Source of the DNA: JAJVID01 sp035714085
Lineage (GTDB): Bacteria > Acidobacteriota > Blastocatellia > RBC074
Length of the DNA stretch: 14,640 nucleotides
Direction of reading: 5' to 3'
Assembly (NCBI GenBank): GCA_035714085.1
Contig: DASTMP010000001.1
Coordinates: 1-14,640 of the forward strand
Every line of letters begins with the position of its first letter. The first letter of the stretch is position 1. Both the position numbers and the translations under genes were made by a program. The notes under the pieces were generated by a model. It saw nothing but the letters and a program-made list of their open reading frames with translations. It ran no database searches and had not been told where the DNA came from. Positions 8,072 through 14,640 of this stretch are shown here, one piece after another.

Positions 8072-8107
8072 CAGCTTCGCCACGCGGGCGACGGCGTGGC
8101 GAAGCTG
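8072..8107. terminator. Strong hairpin between convergent genes
   Basis: CAGCTTCGCCACGC (8072-8085) is a perfect 14 bp inverted match to 8094-8107, with an 8-nt loop. It sits between the lyase stop (8045, + strand) and the stop of the minus-strand gene (8114), where a bidirectional terminator is expected. Neither side has a strong T-tract; the minus-strand side is only moderately T-rich. Terminator function is therefore an inference from position and stem strength. Confidence 0.6.
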
Positions 8108-8113
8108 AAAGGG

Positions 8114-8398
8114 TTATTGCCTGGGGCGTCGTAGCAATATTGTCACGTAATAGCCCAAGGATGGGCTACTTTGAGTCATTTCACAGCTCTCAAAACCCTG
8201 CTCTCCCAAGCGGTTGAGTTCATTCATGTCGATCAAGCCGATTTGTTTATTAGAGGATTGTACCACGCGATATTCCCATCGCTGTGTCGGGGTTTGTGCG
8301 GCGGGGCTGGAGAGAATTCTCCTGGCATTGCCATATATGACCGCGCCCAGAAGAACGCCGGCTATGAAGATAACGAACGACCTGACACGTTTGTGCAT
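8114..8398 (-). CDS. Small membrane-anchored protein with a DUF4177-like domain
   Basis: This 94-residue protein starts at ATG 8398-8396, preceded on its strand by AAGGAG about four bases away, and stops with TAA at 8116-8114. Residues ~8-24 (FVIFIAGVLLGAVIYG) form one hydrophobic segment after a basic MHKRVR start, so it is an N-terminal membrane anchor or uncleaved signal. The C-terminal half reads RWEYRVVQ, then LNRLGEQGFE, then YYVTILLRRP. This is the pattern of the short DUF4177-type domain (WEYkvv, LN.lG.eGWE, KRp), whose function is unknown. It is the only minus-strand gene here, and it separates the receptor/lyase pair from the glycosidase run. Nothing in it points to carbohydrate metabolism. 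The good ribosome binding site and the clear family pattern argue that it is real. Confidence 0.8.
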   Translation of the reverse strand: MHKRVRSFVIFIAGVLLGAVIYGNARRILSSPAAQTPTQRWEYRVVQSSNKQIGLIDMNELNRLGEQGFESCEMTQSSPSLGYYVTILLRRPRQ

Positions 8399-8464
8399 AC
8401 TTCTCCTTGTTTTGAGGTGATTGATTCCGCAAGAAGGGGTTGACGCTTATTACAATTTATTTTG

Positions 8465-8481
8465 GAGTTGAGTTTCAACTC
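8465..8481. promoter_or_regulatory. Short perfect dyad in the divergent intergenic region
   Basis: GAGTTGA (8465-8471) and TCAACTC (8475-8481) form a perfect 7 bp inverted repeat with a 3-bp centre. It lies in the 117 bp between the divergently transcribed small membrane protein and the GH36 gene, where both promoters must lie. It could be an operator or simply chance. A TTGACG occurs at about 8441-8446 on the + strand, but no good -10 box is spaced from it. Confidence 0.3.
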
Positions 8482-8515
8482 TGATAAAGATCAATGACGA
8501 ACGGTCGCAGATTGT

Positions 8516-10366
8516 ATGGAGCAAAGAGTTCTCGTTCAAATGACAAGCGCAAAGATTACCCGACGCGAAATCCTAAACCTCGCGCTGGCCTCGCCGCTGC
8601 TCGCGGCAATGCCAGACGCCGGTCAGGCGCAGACTGGGAAAACGAATAGTCTCGACCTGCGGTCTTTCGTCGACGCGCCGAGCGCAGTCACGCCGGTCGG
8701 CGCCGACGACATCAAACAGGTCGAATTGGTCAGGCAATGGCGCGGGCCGCTCTGCCGCGCGCGTTTGATCAATCGTGGCAAGGCGCCGGCGCGCATAAAA
8801 GAGGTTGCGCTCTTCGACCTTAAACTCGATCTGCCTCCGCAGACTCGGCTATACGGCGAAGGCTTCCAGATGCTCAGCCAGACGGGCGGCGCGACAGGGC
8901 AGCCGGTTGACCTGGGCAATTACACTGACGCCAAACACTACAAGATTCCACAACCGGAAGGCGCGCGCGTCTTCTACGGTATGATGACGATGACTCCGCC
9001 CGAAGGCGACGCCCTGATGTTGGCTTTCACTTCGTGTCGCCGCTTTGCTGGTCAGTTCTACTTGCGCCCGGATTTGTTGCAGGTGGTCGTTGACACCGAA
9101 GGCTTGGAATTGAAACCGGGCGAGAGCTGGGAATTGGAAGAGTTTACCTTCCGTTCAGGGCCGGATCGCGCAAAGTTGCTGGATGAACTGGCCCGGGCGT
9201 TGAACGCCAACCATCCGCGCCTGCGGTTTAAATCGCCGCCGACCGGCTGGTGTTCGTGGTATTGCTTCGGGCCGCGCGTCACTGCGCAGCAAGTACGCGA
9301 CAACCTGGACTTCATCGCCAAGAGCGCGCCGGACTTGAAGTACATTCAGATTGACGACGGCTATCAACCGGCGATGGGCGACTGGCTGGAGACGGGCGCG
9401 GCCTTCGGCGGCAATATACAGGGCGTGCTGAAAGAGATTCGCGAACGAGGCTTCGAACCGGCCATCTGGGTCGCTCCGTTCATCGCTGAAGAGAAATCGC
9501 ATCTGTTCGAGCGACACCCTGACTGGTTCATCAAGGACGCCGACGGCAAGCCCTTGCGCTCGGACAAAGTCACATTCGGCGGCTGGCGGCGCGGTCCCTG
9601 GTACGCGATCGATGGCACGCATCCGGAAGCGCAGAAACACCTCGAGACGGTCTTCCGTACCATGCGGCGCGAATGGGGCTGCTCGTATTTCAAGCTCGAC
9701 GCCAACTTCTGGGGCGCCATGCACGGCGGACGCTTTCACGATCCACGAGCGACTCGTATCGAAGCCTACCGGCGCGGGATGCAGGCCGTCGTACGCGGCG
9801 CCGGCGACGGATTCATACTCGGCTGCAACCACCCGATCTGGCCATCGCTCGGCTTGATCCATGGCTCGCGCAGCTCGAACGACATCAAACGATCGTGGGA
9901 TCGCATCGCCAGCACGGGTAAACAGAATCTATACCGCAACTGGCAGAATGGGCGTTTGTGGTGGAACGACCCCGACGCGATTGTGCTGATGGGCGATCTG
10001 CCTGTCACGGAATTTCAATTTCACGCTACAGTAATATACGCCAGCGGCGGAATGCTGCTCTCAGGCGACGACCTGACCAAGATCGCGCCGGATCGTCTGG
10101 CGATGCTCAAGAAGCTGCTGCCGCCGATCGGCCGAGCCGCCGAATTCGCCGACGATTCATTGCGCGTCGGCGTGATCAATCTGCCTGATGCGCGAATGGT
10201 CTGCGTCTTCAACTGGGAAGATCATCCGCAAACGATCTCAGTCACGCTGCCGCGTCCGAGCCTCGTCACCGATTTCTGGAGCGGCGAAGAAATGGGCCGG
10301 CGCGAAGGCGGTCTGGAAATCAAAGATCTCCCGCCGCATTCGGCCCGGCTGCTCGTTTGCAAATGA
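8516..10366 (+). CDS. Tat-exported GH36-type alpha-galactosidase (melibiase)
   Basis: The protein has 616 residues from ATG 8516. ATG 8540 (residue 9) is an equally plausible start, and neither has a clear ribosome binding site. A twin-arginine leader (TRREILNLALASPLLAA) ends at about residue 39. An N-terminal beta-sandwich (~50-235) is followed by a TIM barrel (~240-520) with clan GH-D signatures: PPTGWCSWYCFGP, then KYIQIDDGYQP with Asp280-Asp281. The expected retaining nucleophile is Asp395 in YFKLDANF, and the acid/base is Asp456 in SRSSNDIKRSW. A C-terminal beta domain closes the protein. GH36 enzymes release terminal alpha-galactose, and some remove alpha-GalNAc; sequence alone does not separate these. 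It is the first of three same-strand exported glycosidase genes. A palindrome begins five bases after its stop. Confidence 0.88.
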   Translation: MEQRVLVQMTSAKITRREILNLALASPLLAAMPDAGQAQTGKTNSLDLRSFVDAPSAVTPVGADDIKQVELVRQWRGPLCRARLINRGKAPARIKEVALFDLKLDLPPQTRLYGEGFQMLSQTGGATGQPVDLGNYTDAKHYKIPQPEGARVFYGMMTMTPPEGDALMLAFTSCRRFAGQFYLRPDLLQVVVDTEGLELKPGESWELEEFTFRSGPDRAKLLDELARALNANHPRLRFKSPPTGWCSWYCFGPRVTAQQVRDNLDFIAKSAPDLKYIQIDDGYQPAMGDWLETGAAFGGNIQGVLKEIRERGFEPAIWVAPFIAEEKSHLFERHPDWFIKDADGKPLRSDKVTFGGWRRGPWYAIDGTHPEAQKHLETVFRTMRREWGCSYFKLDANFWGAMHGGRFHDPRATRIEAYRRGMQAVVRGAGDGFILGCNHPIWPSLGLIHGSRSSNDIKRSWDRIASTGKQNLYRNWQNGRLWWNDPDAIVLMGDLPVTEFQFHATVIYASGGMLLSGDDLTKIAPDRLAMLKKLLPPIGRAAEFADDSLRVGVINLPDARMVCVFNWEDHPQTISVTLPRPSLVTDFWSGEEMGRREGGLEIKDLPPHSARLLVCK

Positions 10367-10370
10367 AAAT

Positions 10371-10441
10371 AAACCACGAAGAAACGAAGAGCGCGAAGGT
10401 TTTTCCGGTCTTTCTTCGTTCCCTTCGTTTCTTCGTGATTT
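10371..10441. repeat. Palindromic repeat between the GH36 and DUF5696-like genes
   Basis: CACGAAGAAACGAAG (10375-10389) is exactly inverted at 10423-10437. With mismatches the arms extend to 10371-10398 and 10414-10441. The left arm is purine-rich, built of CGAAG units, and the right arm is its pyrimidine complement. It starts five bases after the GH36 stop and could stabilise or attenuate the transcript there. It has the same style as the repeats at 6785 and 12630 but a different unit sequence. Confidence 0.85.
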
Positions 10442-10499
10442 GTTCTCCGCAGGAATCGTTAATACCCGTGACGGACGACGCCTTGAAACAATGAAACTC

Positions 10500-10506
10500 G
10501 GAGGGG
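10500..10506 (+). promoter_or_regulatory. Ribosome binding site that decides the DUF5696-like start
   Basis: GGAGGGG at 10500-10506 lies just before ATG 10509 (four bases after GGAGG). It is inside the coding sequence if ATG 10491 is used. This favours 10509, which also gives a normal-length signal peptide. Confidence 0.5.
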
Positions 10507-10508
10507 CA

Positions 10509-12569
10509 ATGTCATTATCCCGGCTGATTATAAGGATTATCATTTTTACTTTTGTCTGTTGCGCGCCGACGTATGCGCAACAGCTCCCACGTGAGCAGTG
10601 GGGCGCGCCGGCGGTCAATGTGTCGCGCGCGGACGGCAAATGGGTCATCTCGGGCGACAGGAACAAGGTCACGCTCAACGAATCAGACCTGGCGCTCAGC
10701 GTTCAGGCCGGCCCGGTCAATTGGGCGATGGTTCCCTCTTCGGCTCAAGATATGCTCGTCCGTTCACGCGGCGAAGAGTTTTCCCTGCGGCTGGCCGACG
10801 CGCGGAAGATCGAGATCAAGCCGTACGACACGGGCTTCAAGACCGGCGTCAAGATCAGCCTCGGCGAGTGGCGCCACAACGGCTCGCTCAACAAGGGCGC
10901 GGAGCTTGATCTACGGCTCTTCCTGACCGTTTGTTTGGAAGGTAAGGACGAGGAATTGGTCTTCGACATCGCAGCGAACGAGGGCGAAGCGGTTCTGCGA
11001 CAGCTCGATTGGCCCACGGCGCTCGACGCGCGCGAGGTGGACTACACGCTGCTCAGCAATGGCCGCGGCAATCTGCTGCCGCGTAATTGGCCGAAAGAGT
11101 TCCACCCGATTCGCACGATCACGCCGGAAGGCAAGGTTTCGCCGACTGATAAGAGCGTCGTTCAGAGCAACGTCATCGAGTCGTGGTCGATGTCCTGGTG
11201 GGGATTTCAGAAGGGGCGTTCGGCGATGATGGTGATCGTCGAAACGCCAAACGACGCCGCTTACCAGTTTCGGCATCCGGCGGGCGGTCCGACCGTGATA
11301 GGTCCGCGGTGGCGCGCAACGCTCGGCAGGTTCGGCTACCCGCGAACGGCGCGGATGTGTTTCGTGGCCGAAGGCAATTACGTTGATCTGGCCAAACGGT
11401 ATCGCCGCTACGCGATGGATACCGGGCTGTTTGTTTCATTGAAGGAGAAAATCGCGCGGACGCCGGCAGTCAAAGATTTGATTGGAACCCCGCTCACACG
11501 ACTCAGCATCCTCAGAAATCTGAAGCCGGACAGCTCGCGCTACGACCAAAAGAACCCTGAGAAGAACTACAGCCTGACGACTTTCGACGAGCGGGCGCGC
11601 CAACTGCGCGAACTGAAAGCGAATGGCATCGAACGATTGCACGTCGTGCTCACCGGTTGGCCGCATCTTGGTTACGACCGGCAGCACCCCGACGAATTGC
11701 CGCCGCCGCCGCAAGCGGGCGGTTGGGAAGGGATGAAACGATTGGCTGACGCGTGCCGCGAGATCGGATACCTCTTCACGCTTCACGATCAGTACCGCGA
11801 TTACTACGTTGACGCGCCGTCTTACGATCCACAGTTCGCAATTCACGAAGAAGACACGACAGGCGGGCCGCAGGCCTTCCCTGGCACACGTTTCGGCGAT
11901 TGGAAGGAAGGCTACATCCCGTTCATGCGCCACTGGGACGGCGGGACGCAGACCTTTCTCAGCGCGCGCTTCATGCTTGGGCATCTCGTAAAAAACTACC
12001 GGCTGCTTTTCGAGCACGGCATTAAGCCTCAAGGAAGTTACCTGGATGTGTTCGGCTATGTTCCGCCGGACGAGGATTTCAACCCCGAACACCCGGTGAC
12101 GCGCGCCGACGCGATCAACGCGCGGGCGCTCTGTTACAACTGGACACGCAACAACCTTGGAATCGTGGGCACCGAAGCCGCATGTGATTGGACGATTCCC
12201 TACGCGGATATCTCTTCGCCGCTGGGACCGGCCAAATGCGTGACCGTGCCGCTCTTCAATCTGGTCTATCACGACGCCATCATTACGCCGTACCGAACTG
12301 GCGATATGCAAAACATCCTGTACGGCCTGCTGAACGGCGGCCTGCCGCAAGTGGGCGACCTCAAAGACGATCTGGAGAAGAATATAGCTTTGATTCGCCA
12401 GATGGCGGCGCTGCACGAGAGGCTGGCGTTGGTCGAGATGACCAAACACGAGTTCCTGGATAAAAACTATCGCAAGGAGCGCACGACTTTTGCTGACGGG
12501 ACGGCGGTGACCGTCGATTGGGACGCCAACACGTTCGAGATCAGCCCGGAGCTGAAGCCTTCCAGATAA
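10509..12569 (+). CDS. Exported putative TIM-barrel glycoside hydrolase, DUF5696-like
   Basis: From ATG 10509 this is 686 residues. ATG 10491 is possible; the frame is open back to 10188, but that part overlaps the GH36 gene and the palindrome and looks non-coding. A Sec signal peptide (SRLIIRIIIFTFVCC, ending PTYA then QQ) is clear. Residues ~30-300 are beta-rich and resemble the mutarotase-like N-terminal domains of large glycosidases. Residues ~330-640 look like a TIM barrel: LHVVLTGWPHLGYDRQHPDE, then LFTLHDQYRDYY, GSYLDVFGYVPPDEDFNP and GTEAACDW. I recognise the pattern as DUF5696-like, distantly reminiscent of GH101 endo-alpha-GalNAcases. By that analogy Asp513 in YLDVFG would be the nucleophile and Glu556 in GTEAA the acid/base; this is inference. 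It lies between GH36 and GH97 genes, so an alpha-galacto-type substrate is plausible but unproven. Confidence 0.72.
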   Translation: MSLSRLIIRIIIFTFVCCAPTYAQQLPREQWGAPAVNVSRADGKWVISGDRNKVTLNESDLALSVQAGPVNWAMVPSSAQDMLVRSRGEEFSLRLADARKIEIKPYDTGFKTGVKISLGEWRHNGSLNKGAELDLRLFLTVCLEGKDEELVFDIAANEGEAVLRQLDWPTALDAREVDYTLLSNGRGNLLPRNWPKEFHPIRTITPEGKVSPTDKSVVQSNVIESWSMSWWGFQKGRSAMMVIVETPNDAAYQFRHPAGGPTVIGPRWRATLGRFGYPRTARMCFVAEGNYVDLAKRYRRYAMDTGLFVSLKEKIARTPAVKDLIGTPLTRLSILRNLKPDSSRYDQKNPEKNYSLTTFDERARQLRELKANGIERLHVVLTGWPHLGYDRQHPDELPPPPQAGGWEGMKRLADACREIGYLFTLHDQYRDYYVDAPSYDPQFAIHEEDTTGGPQAFPGTRFGDWKEGYIPFMRHWDGGTQTFLSARFMLGHLVKNYRLLFEHGIKPQGSYLDVFGYVPPDEDFNPEHPVTRADAINARALCYNWTRNNLGIVGTEAACDWTIPYADISSPLGPAKCVTVPLFNLVYHDAIITPYRTGDMQNILYGLLNGGLPQVGDLKDDLEKNIALIRQMAALHERLALVEMTKHEFLDKNYRKERTTFADGTAVTVDWDANTFEISPELKPSR

Positions 12570-12629
12570 GTAAACAGGCGCAATCGCTGCTGTAAAAATA
12601 TGCGCCTCTTCAGGAACAATGGGAGAATG

Positions 12630-12694
12630 GGAAGCAAAAAGGGCAAAGAGGAGCAAAAGAAGCAAAGAGGGCCCTCTTTGCCCTTTTCGCTTCC
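12630..12694. repeat. Palindromic repeat before the GH97 gene, with an internal 20 bp perfect palindrome
   Basis: Bases 12630-12651 and 12673-12694 are inverted copies with 21 of 22 matches and a 21-nt loop. Their core is AAAAGGGCAAAGAGG and its complement. A second, perfect zero-loop palindrome, GCAAAGAGGGCCCTCTTTGC, lies at 12662-12681 and uses part of the same right arm, so the two folds exclude each other. The element ends 10 bp before ATG 12705. Confidence 0.88.
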
Positions 12695-12704
12695 TCTCTG
12701 CGTT

Positions 12705-14633
12705 ATGAATAAAAAAAACGATCCGCATGAAATGAATCGCTCCCGGCGTGAGTTTCTTTCGACGGCGCTGGCCGCGCCCATTCTGGCCGCAGAGCTTTCG
12801 TCATCATTTCAATCGAACGACGTCAGAGTCGCCAGCCCCGACGGCAAAATTCGCTTTGAGCTTCTGCTTCGCGAACAGTCCCGGTTGAGTTATCGCGTCA
12901 CGTTCAGGAACAGAGTTGTGATCGAAGCTTCGTCGCTCGGAATCATCATTGACGGCGTCGATCTCGGCGCCGGCGCCGAGATCGGTAAGGCGGAACGTTA
13001 CCGGTTGGATGAGCGGTACGCCTGGCGTGGCGTCCATTCCGAGGCGGTCAACCGCTGCAATGGCGCGAAGCTTTCTCTCAAGAGCGCGAAGAGCGGCGCC
13101 GGCTTCACGCTGGATGTCCGCGCGTACGATGACGGCGTGGCGTTTCGCTTCGTTGTGGTCGGCGATGAAAAACAGAGAGTCCCGGATGAAACCACCGCTT
13201 TCACGCTACCGGCCGGAAGCGTGGTCTGGTATCACGACTTTGAAGGCCATTATGAAGGCATGCACGCGCGGAAAGAGATCGCTGATGTGAAAACGGGCGA
13301 ATGGGCCGCGCCGCCTTTGACGGTCAAGCTGCCGGGCGCCGCGGGCTACGCTTCCATCACCGAAGCGGCGCTCATCAATTACGCCGGAATGGGCTTTCAG
13401 GCCAATGGACAGCGGGGATTCAAACTGCGCCTGGGCCACGCGCATCCGGTCAGCCACCCGTTCCAGCTGCGCTACGCCGCCGATGTCGAACGGCTGAAGC
13501 AACCAGCGGCGATTGCCGGGACAATCACCACTCCATGGCGCGTTGTGATGATCGGCGCCGATCTAAACGCGCTGGTCAATTGCGACATCGTCCACAACGT
13601 TTCGCCGCCGCCCGACAACAAACTCTTTCCGGCAGGCGTCAAGACCGACTGGTTGAAGCCGGGGCGCGCAGTCTGGAAGTACCTCGATGGCGGCGAGAAC
13701 ACATTGGAAGAGGTGAAGAACTTTTCGCAACTGGCCGGGCAGTTGGGATTCGAATACCAGGTCGTCGAGGGCTTCTGGTCGCGTTGGAGCGAGGCGCAAA
13801 TGCGCGAAGCGGTTGATTTCTCACGACAGCAAAAAGTCGGATTGCTGTTCTGGAAGCATAGCCGCGACCTGCGGACGCCGGAAACGCGCAATCAATTCTT
13901 CGACCTCTGCCAGCGCGTCGGTGTGGCCGGCGCGAAGATTGACTTCTTCGATCACGAAGCGAAAGAGATTATTGACCTGTATCAGACGCTGCTCCATGAA
14001 TCTGCGGAGCGCAGGCTGATCGTCGATTTTCACGGCGCCAATAAACCGGCAGGCGAGTCGCGCACGTGGCCCAACGAGATGACGCGTGAAGGGATTTACG
14101 GCTTAGAGCATCGCCGAACAGAAGCATGGGCGCCGGTCAATACAACGCTCCCGTTTACAAGGATGCTGGCCGGTCACGCCGATTACACGCCCATGATTTT
14201 CGGCGAGCGGCGCAAAGAGACTTCGTGGACGCACCAGATCGCCAGCGCGGCGATCTTCACTTCCCCGCTGCTGGTTTACGGCGCGCATCCGAAAAACATC
14301 CTGACCAATCCGGCGGTCGACATTATCAAGAGCATCCCTTCAGTCTGGGACGAAACCAGCGCGCTGCCCGCATGTGAAATTGGCGAGTTGGCCGCATTCG
14401 CGCGACGCAGCGGCTCGACGTGGTTTCTTGCAGTGATGAACGGCTCGACCGCGCGAACTGTCAGAATCCCGCTCGCGTTTCTCGGCGGCGACAAGCGCCA
14501 GGCGACGCTCGCGCGAGACCGGAAAGACGAAGCGGCGGCGCTCACGATTGAAAATGTCTTCGTAACCCGGAATGACTCGCTGACGATTGAATTGCGGGCC
14601 GGCGGCGGATTCATCGGCCGATTCGCCAAATAG
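12705..14633 (+). CDS. Tat-exported GH97 glycosidase, probably a retaining alpha-galactosidase
   Basis: From ATG 12705 this is 642 residues. ATG 12732 is an alternative; the frame is open back to 12600 but would translate the palindrome into a lysine-rich stretch, so I reject that. The leader contains NRSRREFLSTALAAPILAAE, a Tat signal. Residues ~30-290 are the GH97 N-terminal beta-sandwich, starting at VASPDGKIRFEL. Residues ~300-570 are the catalytic barrel, and ~575-642 the C-terminal beta domain. The barrel carries GAKIDFFDHEAKEIIDLYQ, LIVDFHGANKP and TREGIYGLEHRRTEAW. Asp413 in KIDFF and Glu468 in GLEH are 55 residues apart, matching, as I recall it, the Asp415/Glu470 pair of the retaining GH97 alpha-galactosidase of Bacteroides thetaiotaomicron rather than the inverting SusB type. 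It is the last gene of the exported glycosidase run and ends seven bases before the window edge. Confidence 0.9.
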   Translation: MNKKNDPHEMNRSRREFLSTALAAPILAAELSSSFQSNDVRVASPDGKIRFELLLREQSRLSYRVTFRNRVVIEASSLGIIIDGVDLGAGAEIGKAERYRLDERYAWRGVHSEAVNRCNGAKLSLKSAKSGAGFTLDVRAYDDGVAFRFVVVGDEKQRVPDETTAFTLPAGSVVWYHDFEGHYEGMHARKEIADVKTGEWAAPPLTVKLPGAAGYASITEAALINYAGMGFQANGQRGFKLRLGHAHPVSHPFQLRYAADVERLKQPAAIAGTITTPWRVVMIGADLNALVNCDIVHNVSPPPDNKLFPAGVKTDWLKPGRAVWKYLDGGENTLEEVKNFSQLAGQLGFEYQVVEGFWSRWSEAQMREAVDFSRQQKVGLLFWKHSRDLRTPETRNQFFDLCQRVGVAGAKIDFFDHEAKEIIDLYQTLLHESAERRLIVDFHGANKPAGESRTWPNEMTREGIYGLEHRRTEAWAPVNTTLPFTRMLAGHADYTPMIFGERRKETSWTHQIASAAIFTSPLLVYGAHPKNILTNPAVDIIKSIPSVWDETSALPACEIGELAAFARRSGSTWFLAVMNGSTARTVRIPLAFLGGDKRQATLARDRKDEAAALTIENVFVTRNDSLTIELRAGGGFIGRFAK

Positions 14634-14640
14634 AAACTAC

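Noticed and set aside
10188..10508. Upstream extension of the DUF5696-like gene
   Set aside because: It overlaps the end of GH36, runs through the palindrome, and its composition is basic and low in structure. A signal peptide begins only at 10509 (or 10491).
6785..12694. CRISPR-like spaced repeats
   Set aside because: The repeats are inverted pairs, differ from each other and are kilobases apart; there is no array and no cas gene.
12600..12704. Upstream extension of the GH97 gene
   Set aside because: It would translate the palindrome into a lysine-rich stretch ahead of the Tat leader. No ribosome binding site supports ATG 12600.
11436..12728. 430-codon open frame on the minus strand
   Set aside because: It is antisense to a well-supported + strand gene with family motifs. 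The GC-rich codon pattern keeps the opposite frame open.

Overview
The window looks like a piece of a GC-rich Acidobacteriota chromosome, perhaps Blastocatellia or Solibacter-like. The grounds are an Oar-type TonB-dependent receptor (carboxypeptidase-regulatory domain, plug, barrel) with no SusD partner, Tat-exported glycosidases, and purine/pyrimidine palindromic repeats between genes. This placement is inference; there is no rRNA or marker gene to settle it. All genes but one lie on the + strand.

Layout: (1) 1-534, the C-terminal end of a secreted HYR/Ig-like repeat protein. (2) 679-2619, a secreted PL6 (chondroitinase B/alginate lyase-like) lyase with an extra N-terminal beta-sandwich-like domain. 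(3) 2707-2978, the decayed C-terminal end of a second, different TonB-dependent receptor. (4) 3085-3335, a ~250 bp imperfect palindrome with a perfect 18 bp hairpin at its centre. (5) 3477-6752, an intact Oar-like outer-membrane receptor. (6) 6783-8045, an alginate-lyase-fold (PL38-like) enzyme whose signal peptide is encoded by a 28+28 bp perfect inverted repeat. (7) 8114-8398 on the minus strand, a small membrane-anchored protein related to DUF4177, converging on the lyase across a strong hairpin. (8) 8516-14633, three consecutive exported carbohydrate-active enzymes: a GH36-type alpha-galactosidase, a DUF5696-like putative TIM-barrel glycosidase, and a GH97 glycosidase. Their two junctions (10371-10441 and 12630-12694) each hold a palindromic repeat.

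Together this reads as a polysaccharide-utilisation locus. Two families of uronate-specific eliminases (PL6 and PL38-like) would cut a uronic-acid-containing backbone. Two alpha-galactoside families (GH36 and GH97) plus an uncharacterised glycosidase would trim alpha-linked, probably galacto-configured, sugars. The receptor would import products. The substrate is not identified. A polymer with both uronic acid and alpha-Gal or alpha-GalNAc is the simplest reading, but no regulator, kinase or inner-membrane transporter is in view to refine it.

The most unusual points are the repeat-derived signal peptide of the lyase, the recurrence of palindromes at gene junctions, the receptor relic next to PL6, and the DUF5696-like enzyme of unknown specificity.
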